From: Neostapfia colusana
Taxonomy: Eukaryota > Streptophyta > Magnoliopsida > Poales > Poaceae
Direction of reading: 5' to 3'
DNA length: 64,000 bases
Assembly (NCBI GenBank): GCA_030760725.1
Contig: JASWHV010000001.1
Span: 75,661,683-75,725,682 of the forward strand
A model generated the notes under the pieces. The model was given only the letters and a program-made list of their open reading frames with translations, made no database searches and was not told the origin of the DNA. Shown here one piece after another: positions 1 to 10,524 of the stretch. How positions within the stretch are numbered: the first letter of the stretch is position 1; each line of letters starts with the position of its first letter. The translations under genes and the position numbers were made by a program.

Positions 1-2583
1 CGCGGTCCAGCGCCGCCTGGCACCGACTCGCGGAGCCCCAGCTCCTCGGCCCAAGCCCTCAGCTTGCCCTCGCTGGCCTCGAGCCGTGCGGCGACCTTCT
101 TCTCCTCGGCCGCCACGGCGCGTTCCCGATCCGCGACGGCGCATTGGCGGCGAGCTACCTGCAGCCGCAGCTCCTCCACGGCAGTGGAACGCGCTTCGGC
201 CCTGGCGTGAGCTTCACGGGTCTCCTGACGGAGCCGCCGGGTATCCGAGCCCAGGCGGTCGACGGCCCTCTTCTGAACATTGAGCAGCGCCTCCACGGCA
301 TCAAGCCTCGACTGCATCGAGTCGAGCTCTGCCTCAGCCTCCTGGGTCCGCTTTTTCAGGAGATGCCCCCAGCTAAGGAGGCGCTCTCTCTCTCCAGCCA
401 GCACCTCCCGCTCCCGCTCTAAGGCGATCTGGACCTGCTGGATGCCAGCCTGGGCAAGCCCCAAGGCATCCGCTAGGGGCAGCAGGGCGGCAGAAGCAGG
501 AGCCGTGCCCCTGACCTCCCCCGTCACGTCCACGACCGGTGGAGGTGCGGGTGCCTCGGCAACTGAGGTGAGTCGCCGATCTAGGGAAGCCAGGGGGCCA
601 GCAGCTGCACCCACTGCTGCCCTTCCAGCCTCAGCACCGGACTTCCGAGTTGGCGAAGGAGGACGAGCAGGTGCTTCCACCGCCACCGCGGGGGATGGTC
701 CCGCCGGCAGAGAAGAAGCCCCCGCCGACTTGGGGGCCGTCGGAGCCGCCGCAGCTCCCGGACGCTGCGGCGCAGAGCCTCTGCTGGCCGGAGATGGCCA
801 GGGAACAGACTCGCCCCGGCAGCCGGTGAGTCCCTGCCGACATAAGAAGCTCTCAGGCTAAGAAAGGAGAAAGGAATGCTACTTCTAAAAGACGGAAAGA
901 GCAACACTTACCGGGGGACGTGAGCGCTCCAACGGGCTTGGAGCCCCGGCCTCCGAGCCGGGACAGAACCACCAGAACCTTCAGCCGGCGCCTGCGCCTG
1001 CACCGCAGGCACTCGGACCGGCGGAGTAGGAGGCAGAGCAGTAGGGCCCCCGTCAGTGGCGCCCCTAGCGCTGCTCGCCGATCTGACCCCTGAGGCCCGG
1101 GGCACCTGCGCCCCCGAATGAGTCCCAGCGCTGCCCGTTCCGACGCCGCTGCTGGCCGAGCCTGTAGCCGGGACGCTCGCTGGCTGTGGTGCCTGAGCCC
1201 TCGGCCGACCCCCGGGCATCGCCCCACCGGCGTCCCTCCTTGAAGCTCCTCCGCCTGAAGAAGGGAGGCGGGGCGCCTGGGGCTCCTCGGACCGCCGCTG
1301 TCCGAGAAGAGACCCGCCGGATCTGGAACCTGAGGTCTCTTGGGGTCGCCACCCGACGAACCAGCACCTCCGGGAGATGGGCGCAAGGGTACCCCAGCCC
1401 CCTGGCTCGGCTCAAACGACGCCCTCTGAGGGGACCGGGCACATTTCTTCTCTGGCTGCCCGGGGGCCGGCTCCTTTCCCTTCCCCTTGTCGACGGTCTG
1501 AGCTCCTTCGACCCTCGGTGCGGGTTGGGCAGCGGTAGACACCTGGCGCTCCGCCCCGGAGCGCTCAAACCCGGGAATCGAGATCCCCTAGAGGGCATCC
1601 CCAACCTGACGAACAGCGATCCCGATGTCGTCAAGGTTCGGCATCTTCTGCAGCAACTCCGCCCTCCTCTGCGGCTCCAAGAAGAGGGGAGTGCCAGAGG
1701 CCGGGAAGGTGAGGTCGCCGCCGGTGACGAAGTCGCTGCTCACCTTGGCCACCAACTCGTACAGCACCTCCTCAGATGGGTCGGAGCCGAGACCCCTCTC
1801 CAGCCTGCTGCAGTCAAGCTCGCTGGGGTAGTACCACGCCGGGCGGTTGCGTTGCTGCAAGGGCGCAATACGGCGCAACAGGAAATCTATCAGCACCATC
1901 AGGGACATCAGCCCCTCGTTGGCCAGGAACCGGATCCGCTCCAAGACTGGCGTGTTCTCCGGCTCCAGCTACGGAATCTCCTCCCAGAAGCGACGCTCGG
2001 TGGTCGGGCCGGCAGTTGGGAGCTGCAGGCGATCATGCTCGTCGGTCTGCACGATCACCCAGTTCTCCTTCCAGTTTTCCCACCTCGACGCACCGAAAGG
2101 TAGAAGGTACCTAGAGGCCTTCGGATCCTTGCAGCGATGCTGGAAGTAGTACGCCCCCAGCTGATTCTTCGAGCTGCGCCCGGTCGTCCGCAACACGAAG
2201 AAGTAGCGGAAGAGCGTCACTGAAGCGTGCACCCCCACGAACATCTCGCAAAAGTGCACAAAGACGGAGGCCATCGCGAAGGAGTTTAGGGAGAGGTGAT
2301 GAAGCTGGAGACCGTACGTCTCCAGCAGCGTCACGAAGAAGGAAGAAATTGGCGGGACAAACCCCGCCATGGCGTAGGTGGTGAAGAAGACTATTTCCCC
2401 ATTCTCCAGGAGCAGGGGGAGAGATCCCTGCCAGAGCCAGCGCTTCTGCTCCTCTGCGTGCCAGCCCAACAGTCTGCACACTAACCCGAGCTCGGCCGAC
2501 CGAGCGAGACGCGGCAGAGGCAAGTTGGAAGCCATAGCAGATGGAAGCACAAGGACAGGGAAGACAAGAGCGCAAGAGCTCAA
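1..2583 (-). pseudogene. Antisense ORF of Tat element ('putative gypsy type transposon' domain protein), interrupted
   Basis: Minus-strand protein of the PF04195-like family found in grass gypsy elements; function unknown. Exon 1 runs 2583 to about 912 in one frame (alternative Met at 2535) and carries a conserved hydrophobic/aromatic core with FVPPISSFF near 2360 and a segment around ENWKENWVI near 2060. It then becomes Pro/Ser/Arg-rich. In-frame TAG codons at 1969-1971 and 1588-1590 break it. A strong donor-like site (CCG|GTAAGT) lies at 912/911. Downstream, another frame is open from about 839 to the window edge without a stop. It is first Ala/Pro-rich, then from about 450 a heptad-rich Glu/Arg/Leu coiled coil, and it has been missed by Met-to-stop ORF calling because no stop occurs before position 1. 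The obvious acceptor at 835-834 does not restore this frame exactly, so an indel or another acceptor is needed. Confidence 0.7.
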
Positions 2584-3015
2584 GGAAGATGCAAGCGATG
2601 GGAAGTGCGAAGGGAAGCCGCGATGCGGGTGAGACCCCCTTTTAAACTTCCCAGGAGCGATTCAAAGGGATTTGAAACTCTTCGAATACGCTGCTTGGAC
2701 AACCGCTTCAGCACCAAGACCAAGCGTCGATGACAAGTGGACCCGAGCCGTCCTGCTGAAGCGGTGGCCCAAGAAGTCAGTCTCTCAAGAAGATGAGCCA
2801 GCAGGACGCTTCGGCGGTTCGCGAAAAGGCGCTGCGACGTGCAGAAGTTGCAGCCTTGGGAACCGCTGCAGTAAAAGCGGCCATCAAGTGGGGCACATGC
2901 TCCCACGATCCCGCGACTGTTCGTGCCTCGGCAAAGGTCAAGGCGGGTATTCGAGAAGGTTCACGGAGTGGAAGAGATGGGGGCCCCACCTCGGGCTCGC
3001 TATCTCCCCCGAGAT
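2584..3015. other. Non-coding spacer between antisense ORF and 3' LTR
   Basis: No conserved coding signal. ORFs here are short and lack recognisable motifs. The stretch is the 5' flank of the antisense ORF and the internal 3' end of the Tat element in the sense direction. Confidence 0.5.
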
Positions 3016-3030
3016 GGGCCCGGGGGCCAC
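3016..3030 (+). promoter_or_regulatory. Polypurine-type tract of Tat element
   Basis: The G-rich run GGGCCCGGGGGCCAC directly precedes TGTCGGTACC. Tat elements of grasses commonly have such a GGGGGCCAC block before the 3' LTR, where it would prime plus-strand DNA synthesis. Confidence 0.6.
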
Positions 3031-3097
3031 TGTCGGTACCCTCAATATGGGGTACCCCGCGCACAGGGGAAACTGCCTAAGGACCTCGCCCTTCTCC

Positions 3098-3545
3098 AGA
3101 GGGAGAGCTCCGAAGGCGCCACGTGTCCAGCGGGGCCGGACATCCCTCTCCTCAAAGGTAAGCTCCTGGCCTGCCATGTGGCAACTGAGCCGGACCTCCC
3201 CCCCCCCTCCGCGGGGAGAGCTCCGGAGGCTCCACTTGTCCAGCGGGGCCGGACCTCCCTCTCCTCAGAGGAGAGCTCCGGGACCGCCACGTGGCCAGCA
3301 GAGCCGGACCTCTCCCCTCGACGGGGAGGGCTCCGAAGGCTCCACGTGTCCAGCGGGGCCGGACCTCCCTCTCCTCAGAGGAGAGCTCCGGGCCCGCCAC
3401 GTGGCAAGCAGAAGCCGGACCTCCCCCCTCCGCGGGGAGAGCTCCGAAGGCTCCACGTGTCCAGCGGGGCCGGACCTCCCTCTCCTCAGAGGAGAACTCC
3501 TGGCTCGCCACGTGGCCAGCAGAGCAGCGCTGCCTGCCCCCGCGC
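3098..3545. repeat. 55-bp G-box minisatellite in Tat LTR U3
   Basis: CACGTG or one-off variants occur at 3120, 3175 (CATGTG), 3233 (CACTTG), 3288, 3343, 3398, 3454 and 3509, a spacing of 53-58 bp. Two unit types alternate, one with CACGTGTCCAG and one with CCACGTGGC, giving a dimer of about 110 bp. Each unit also holds GGAGAGCTCCG and GCCGGACCTCC. Several units have a short hairpin (CTCCTCAGAGGAG). CACGTG/ACGTGGC is the plant G-box/ABRE core. Confidence 0.9.
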
Positions 3546-3916
3546 GGTGGGCAGCAAGAGTAAAGACGCGCCATACCTTGCCCGTACAAGGTATTCAATA
3601 CCCGCGCCTTCCCAAGGTGCGGAGACGCGGAGAACGCCTCTGTCAGGTGCCGTTGCGTCCAATCACATCGCAGTGAAGACTGGCGCGCCGTGTCAGAGGC
3701 TGCACGCCAATAAACACAGCGACAAGACATCCCCTGCCGCCCCTGCCAACCACTACGATTAGCTTGTGGCATGGGCAGGGCGGCAGAACGAAGACTTTGA
3801 AGCCCTGGCCAGAGACAACTGCCGGCGTAACTGCGGATATGGTAGATGGCAGGCAATCTCCTCGGGACCACCTGTCGGGTCCCGGGCCCACCTCGTAAGC
3901 CGCCCGAGCCTTGGAC

Positions 3917-3923
3917 TATAAAA
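3917..3923 (+). promoter_or_regulatory. TATA box of Tat LTR
   Basis: CTATAAAAGG sits in the 3' half of the LTR, downstream of the G-box array and upstream of the putative R region, as expected for an LTR promoter. Confidence 0.65.
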
Positions 3924-4229
3924 GGCTCGGGTAGGCAATGTTAGCAAGGGTTCGACTTTTGCTCGACTCCCTCTAGCGGTTTGACATTTTACACCCTCAC
4001 GCAGGGTTCGCTCCGGAGCACCAAGCAATACAACGAGCATCTCTGCTCACCGTGGACGTAGGGTATTACGCTCCGGCGGCCTGAACCACGTAAAAATCCC
4101 TGTGTCAAGCTTCTCCCTCCATCATCCCTAACATGTAAGCTCTCCGTGAGTGACTAGCCCCTCCGAAAAAGAACCTCCGTGGGCTGCCCAGAGGAGGCCC
4201 GGGGGAAGTGTCGGCTACACACTTCGACA

Positions 4230-6477
4230 AAATCTTATTCGAAGTCCAATCAGATTAGGACTCTTCTTCTCCTGATTATGAATAGAACCCAGAACCTCTG
4301 GCCAAAACCACAAACTTCTTTTCTAACGCCTGAGCCGACGACTTAGAGCCCTAGCCCCAACTCGCCGAGTAACCCATCGCCAGAGTTCATCGAGGAAGAT
4401 CACCGGAAGAGAGCCCCAACAATCTGTTTGGTCATAGAAGGACCCCGAGACCGAGAAGAACATAAGGTAGGTCTCCAATACCACCTTACGACATTGTTTT
4501 GTTTTCTTTGCATCTGTTCTTCGATTCCTTTCGAAAAGAAGCTTTCTCGTGGACAGATCACTTGTTGATCGGGTTGATCTAAAGACAAGGTCATCGCCAC
4601 GTCCACATTTGATCCGAACACCTCTGTTCATCGTAAAACCATGCAAGCCATGCAAGAACACGTACAAACTGATCTAATAAAACTGATTATAGGATAGCAT
4701 GCATATGCATCATCACATCTAGTTTAAAGTTTGTGCATGATATTGATTGCTGTGAATCTGTATGTGTGTGATCATGTATAGAAGGACAAGCTCAGGGAGC
4801 TGTCTACGACGAGCTGCAACAACAAGGTTTCGAGATCCAAGAGCAACCGGAACCGCAAGAACAAGGCAAGTGCCCCTTGACCATATTGATCCTATGTTCT
4901 GGGAAAAACTGTTTTGTTTTGCGAAAAAGTGTGTGTGCTGAGTCAAACATGATAGGAAACCCTTTTATAGGAGCTTACTAGTTTTGGTTGAACCACCCTT
5001 GTCTCCAGGGAAGTTTATGAGTCGGGTATGGTTTTTTTTACTTTTATGATTCGCTGAGTCCATGGGATTGGGAAGCAAGATAGATGTGTCTAGCTAACTG
5101 CACTCGTAATGATAATAAGAAACTGATGTTGTTAATGAACATGGATCGGAGGGAGATCTAGGCAAGACCGGGTTTGTGAATGAGGCAGCATGAGATGGTG
5201 ATTTACTTGCCATAGATCTAAGGACCGGTTCATGCGAGCACATGCCAGGATAACAGTGCCACCACAAGGCCAAGTATGGGTGCGGCTTAGCTGACTAATT
5301 AGGTAAGTTGCTAGATTGTTATGGACTGTGGAAGGCGTGGGGAATGGGAGTCGAGTGAGGATTGCCCTGGGAACTGCATGGCACAAGAGGGGGCCCGTGG
5401 GTGGGAGAATTGGAGATTCTAGCCTGCCGGTGAAACCTTAGTGAGTCCATACATCTAGTAGCCCCTTTTAAAGGCTATTTTGTGATCTCTTGGCCATACA
5501 CCGACGGTTGTGTACTGATATAATGGAGGTTCTGCAGTCGCCGACGGGTGACGAAATCACAAACTTGTGGGTAAAGAGGTGCAAACTCTGCAGAGTCTTA
5601 AAACTATCGTGATAGCCGAGCTTACGGTCACGAGCACCTGACCAACTTCCATGATTAGCTGGGATGGAGATTAGAAAGGGTTATTGGTTATGGTTTTGGA
5701 TGGTTTGGTTTTCGGGACTGTTGAGTCCGGGTGATAAGATGGGTTGCATGACTGTTGAGTCATGGCAACAAGGTTGGTCTCGGTGGGAGACGAAGTTGTT
5801 TATGAAATGGTAGCGAATACGAGATGGTATTCGTGAGATGGTAGCGTATACGAGGAGGTATTCGTGAGCAAGAATGAGGTTGATTGATGTCTGGTTGTGA
5901 CATGGAAGGTAATGAACATAATGGAGGTATGATTGGTATTTTAATACATGTTGGGACTACATTCACTTAAAGATGAGTTGCTGTTTTATCATGGTTTTGA
6001 TAAATAACTTTGCTTTCTGCAATGAGCCTTTTTATACCTACCTTGTTATGAGCTTCATATCATATTTTTCCCGCACTTGCTGAGTACATCATTGTACTCA
6101 ACCTTGCATTATTATTTCATCATCAGCAACATGAGAAGATTACTATGAAGACCAAGTGGAGCATTAGGCGTGTGATCTGTTCTCAACCTTGCCTGTGGGA
6201 ATGGAGTAGAGATGGAGCCATTGCTGCCTAGAATTGCTTCTGCATTAGTTAAATTGCTTCCACATTAGAATAAAGACTTCCGCTGCATAGAAATAAGACT
6301 TCCGCTGTGAGCATGAGTCCAACACTCATGAGACATTGTAATAAACTCTGTTATTCGTGGTAATATATAATCTGAATTCAGTTTGTGGAACATATGTGTA
6401 TGTGTGATGAACATCCTGGGCACACATATGCATTAGTTCTCGGTTCCGTGGTTTTCCACAGAATTGAGGGTGTCACA
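4230..6477 (+). repeat. LTR of gypsy family B, 3' part
   Basis: Aligns over its whole length with 40325-42552, the 3' part of the 5' LTR of the family-B element at 34758. It ends GGGTGTCACA at 6477, as the other copy ends GGGCGTCACA. The TATA position reads TATGAATA (4277) instead of TATAAATA, so the promoter is probably weakened. Its left part was displaced by the Tat insertion. No polypurine tract, coding sequence or primer-binding site is attached. Short ORFs inside are shadows. Confidence 0.85.
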
Positions 6478-6760
6478 GAAGGCGACACGTCCAGCGGGGC
6501 CGGACCTCGCCCCTTCCTCAGAGGTGAGCTCCGAGCCTGCCACGTGGCCAACAGTGCCGGACCTCACCTCCTCCGCAGGGATGAGCTCCGAAGGCGCCAC
6601 GTGGAAAGCGGACCGTGGGAAGTGTCGACAGCGCTCCTCGGCGAATTGGAATTGTCTCTTTTCAGCTACCTTTCTCCCATTTTTATGATTCTTTCCCATT
6701 TCTATTTCTTTTATAATGTTTTTCTGTATGCAATGCATGAATATGAAATTGAGTGTGTTA
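6478..6760 (-). repeat. LTR 5' fragment, minus orientation, with G-box units
   Basis: Read on the minus strand it begins TGTAACACACTC at 6760, the same start as the LTR at 33463. It then carries two to three of the 55-bp G-box units (CACGTG at 6541 and 6598, CACGTC at 6485). It stops abruptly where the plus-strand family-B LTR ends at 6477. Confidence 0.65.
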
Positions 6761-7181
6761 CAAATGTCTATCTTATTCTTGCAGAGGAAGATTCTAAACG
6801 ACAGCTGAAAATAACTAAAATAGCAGGCTCCAATCTTCAACTCCGTAGGCATGTTGACAGTAGTGCGCACGCCTAGTACTCCACCTGTTCCTCGAAGTAC
6901 TCTTCTCCTGTAGCTGATGTATATGTGGTAATGTCAGGGTGAGTACATGTCGTACTCAGCAAGTGCGGGAAAAGTATGACATGTAGCTTACAACAAGGTA
7001 GGCAGTAAAAGTCTCATTGTAGAAAACAAATTTTATTTCATAAACATGGTAAAAACAGCAACTAAGTCTAGGTGAGTTAAAATCCCATCATAACCAAGTT
7101 AAATCAGCAACATTCCTTCATCATAATTAACCAATTATCATGTCTCAACCAGCCAATAATCTTTCTCAAGTTCATCTCATA
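6761..7181 (-). repeat. 3' part of minus-strand LTR, cut by family C insertion
   Basis: From about 6925 to 7060 the minus strand resembles family-B LTR 5990-6120 (CCCGCACTTGCTGAGTAC and flanks). It continues the minus-strand LTR at 30420-32569: family C (7187-30414) with its CTCAT duplication splits the two. The sequence between 6761 and about 6890 has no clear match in the window. Confidence 0.6.
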
Positions 7182-7186
7182 CTCAT
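7182..7186. repeat. Target-site duplication of family C (left)
   Basis: CTCAT, repeated at 30415-30419 on the other side of the element. Confidence 0.85.
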
Positions 7187-10100
7187 TGACAGAGCCCCGA
7201 CGCCGCCCATTCAGTCACGGGGACGGGGCACCTCGCCCGTGAATCACATTGGGTGGTGCCGTGTTATGCGGCACCCAACAGCACACATATAAGGAAAATT
7301 GTATTACATAAATCAAAAGTGGAAGCTTACAAATGTTCTTTATAAATGATTTACATCAAATAACTACAGCGGAATACTACAAACCACTCATGTCGAATAA
7401 CTAATGAGCACTCAAGAAGAGGTCCAGCTCGTGGACTCCTCTTTCTAGCAACACGAAGACATGGCAGCGGCTAGGTTCTCCATGTGTAACAGGACTCGGA
7501 AGTCTCCGAGTCTCACCGGACATCCTTCTTTATATGAGTCGATATTAACCAACAAAACCACTCATATAGCAAGAATGAGCACAAAGGCTCAGCAAGACTT
7601 AACCGTCTCTCCTACGGCATGCAACTCTACATGAAAGTAACTTAAGACCTAAACATATAATTTGCAAAAAGACTCGCCTACAAGTTCATCCTTAAATTTC
7701 AGATTTTAGCCATCACAGTAGTGACCTTGCGCCCAGAGACATTGGAACTCCACAATCAAACAAGAAACGCTTCATTCCAATGTTACTTGTCCCAAGGTGG
7801 AAATTAACTTTAATTCGCTCTATCACTACTTCATACATGGTTTTTATGCAATTCCAATTGTCATAACAGCAATTTAACATTTGCAAACTGTTTCCACACA
7901 ACTTGATTACTACGTCACAACATGGGAGCAAGCGGTACACAATAACCGCGAGGGACGGTGATTCCAATCAAACACTGCCCGGATAGCTCGACACATACGC
8001 CCGCCTATGAAGACCCAAATCTGACGTCCTTCATTACGTCGTATGTGGCAACCTTTCGCAGGACACTCGACTGTACAACCGATCGTGCCGTCTTAGGCTC
8101 ATAGGTCTAGCGAGACGATGTGGTATGCCTCTACAATACAGTTAACCTGGTACATCAGTTTCCTGGGTCCCATATAGCAGTAAGCATCTAGTACAACTCA
8201 ATACATGCTCCTGGATGTGGCACACGCATCGGTCCTTAACTGACACAGGCAGAGCTACTCGACCAAGACCTCGTCTTGTCGCTGCCTAACCCTCCTGCCC
8301 AGTCTCATCTTTAGAAATATAAACTTTAGTTTTCCTTTTCAAACTACACCCAGGTAATCTCGACAATAACTCGCGAGTAGATTCCAACTACTCGACTTCT
8401 ACCGGATGTCCTACCCTATTTAGCATGGCAACCTTCTACGGCGGGGATACTATTCTACCCTTGACTCCAGGGTTCATTTGGTCATGCATTTGGAGTCTCA
8501 AGAATTCTTGACCTAATGCACAAACAAACTCTAAACCATAATTGTGAACAAAGCAAAAACTTTATAAATAACTTAAATGCAAACCGGAGCTTGCCTTGGT
8601 TTTGCAAGTGACTAGTGTCAGAAAATTGTGAAGTTAGTTGCTGATGACTTGAAGCTTAATCACTGCCCTTCTTGTTCCTTGATCCAAGCTTTGCTTCTCC
8701 TCCACTTTTCCGCGTTTAATCACTACACGTTATGAATATGCATATATGTTTAATTGTAGAGCTTTTGCTAAGAAGTTCTAAAGACAAGTTTAAAACTGGA
8801 ACTCTGTTTAAGAATTTAAAATGACACTGGGGCTAGTGGTTTAGGTTTTGGTTTAAGCACTATGATCAAGTGATAAGTATTTCTCATCACTTGTGTGGGT
8901 TGATCATCTAAGAGGTTGAACAGAATAGTACTGATACAGGGCTCCAATGGAGCTGAAATTTTTCATGTGAGTTCCTTGTCACAAGAAAGTCATCTGGACC
9001 AAAATTTTGAATTTTTCAATCTATAGATCACTCAGAACAATTTCCTAAGCATTTAGGCACAAAGGAATTAATTCTGAATAAACTTGCACTTTCATGCAAA
9101 TTTCAAGTGAATTTACCTAGGATTTTTGGAGCTAAGAATTTCCTAGAACTGAATTTCCAAGTTTTGGAAATTTTCTGGAATTTTTTCTGTATTCATTTGA
9201 ATACAGAAACTTTAAATCAGTATTCCCCTAACTAAATCAACTCCAAATGACCTGAACGTTTTACAGGAGTTTACTAATATCCTAAAGAATATTCTGGAAA
9301 AATTTGAAGATTTTTGGATGAACCAAACTCCCTCTAAAATTCTTTTGCTGAAAATCTTTAAAGAATTTTCCAGAATTTAATAGTGGTTTTCATACAAACT
9401 GGGTTGCATATTTGGATAGAGTTTTTCACTCTGAATCCAATCCAATTTGAATTACTAAATTTATAGCTTCCTAGCAAAAGTTATGAGGTTCTAAAGTTTG
9501 AACTGAATTTGGGGATTCAAATAAACCGGGAAATGTTTAAACTCTGACCGTGGGTCCCGGGTACACGTGTCAACCAGTGGAACCAAGCCACACGGGCCGC
9601 TGAATGCTTCCCACGCAGCCACAATGCGGAGCCGCAGCCGATCAGCAAATTTAAATTTCTGTCGCTGACACGTGGGACCCGCCCGGTCTTCTTCAACCTT
9701 CGGCCGCCCGCGCGCCGCTGGGCTCATCGGAGATCGCCGGATTTCGGCCTCCCGGCCGCCTCTCGGCCTGGTGCTCGCCGCCTGGAGGTTTTTGGGGATG
9801 GGCAACCGATCTATGTGTCGGCACAAGCTCTAGAAGCCCGGAACCAGGTCGGCGGCGTGCAAAGGCCTCAGTGAGGCTTCGGCGCCGATGACCCATCACT
9901 TCGGCCCATGAAAACCCCGAGTGATCGTCTCTACAGCATCAGTGACGCGTATGGAAGCTCGACATGGCCACAAAGTAGCTCGGGAACGGAGGTTACTAGG
10001 GTTTCACCAGGCGCCCGATCATTCCCGTCATGGCCGTCGTTGGGAAACTTCAACATTAGCTGCCTCCACCCGGTTTTAAGCTTGGTTTGCGAAGGTAATT

Positions 10101-10524
10101 GGGTCGCTAGCTAGTAGAGCTCCCATGTGCACAATTTGGTGCTCTAAGAATGAAGAACAAGTGAGAATTTTGGATTTTCATACCGGATCATCGGTTTGTG
10201 GCCGCCGGCATACTTTTCCCGAATTCTCGCTCGGTAGTCCACGGCTTTGCTTGAGGTTTGGGGTGAGCAGCATGGTCCAACAGCGCGTCCGGAGGTGTCC
10301 TTCCTCGGGCGTGAAAGTCCCCGGTGTGGGCTGTCCATGTGCACACCGGTTCGTCCTGCCGTTAGGTAGCCGCGGGGAAGAGCGATTCTAGGGTTAGGGA
10401 GGCCGGAACTCCGCTGTTTTTGGTGTCGGGGAAGTGAAGAGCGAGCACGCGGTGCTGCTCAGCAGCTCGGAGGGGGCGGTGTACGAGTTTTTCCGGTTTC
10501 TGATTGAACACCGAGGAGAGGCGG
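7187..10524 (-). repeat. Family C 3' LTR, distal segment
   Basis: Matches family C-like LTR sequence at 62112-64000 and, on the plus strand, the solo LTR at 35453-40026. A conserved GTGGTGCCGTGTTATGCGGC block occurs at 7254 and again at 62164. The stretch from about 8096 to 9000 also matches 28720-29635. It is non-coding, and the ORFs inside are not conserved between copies. Confidence 0.85.
10520..10524. repeat. Target-site duplication of nested Sirevirus (left)
   Basis: GGCGG at 10520-10524 and at 21706-21710. With one copy removed, the flanks join into the same sequence as the uninterrupted LTR copy near 29670. Confidence 0.9.

Larger units (their letters stand above)
1..4229 (+). mobile_element. 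Ty3/gypsy Tat-type LTR retrotransposon, right-hand part
   Basis: This is the 3' end of a Tat-lineage element whose gag-pol lies left of the window. In order it shows a long antisense ORF (minus strand), a short non-coding stretch, a G-rich polypurine tract ending at 3030, and a plus-strand LTR starting TGTCGGTACC at 3031 with a TATA box at 3917. Antisense extra ORFs between pol and the 3' LTR are known from grass Tat elements. I place the right end at the CGACA ending at 4229, because the sequence after it aligns with the family-B LTR copy starting near 40327. The left target duplication is outside the window, so the end is not confirmed by a repeat. Confidence 0.75.
3031..4229 (+). repeat. 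3' LTR of Tat element
   Basis: About 1.2 kb, starting TGTCGG and ending CGACA, which are near-inverted termini. The first half is a 55-bp tandem array (listed separately). A TATA box at 3917 is followed by a C-rich R/U5-like region with a GTAGGGTATTACGC block near 4057 that is typical of grass Tat LTRs. No second copy is in the window to confirm the start. Confidence 0.65.

Noticed and set aside
1186..2103. Plus-strand ORF of 305 codons
   Set aside because: Antisense shadow of the GC-rich antisense-ORF gene of the Tat element; no domain of its own.
2672..3762. Long plus-strand ORFs of 279 and 334 codons
   Set aside because: They run through the 55-bp tandem array, where several frames are open on both strands; the proteins are periodic Pro/Arg/Ser strings without a domain.
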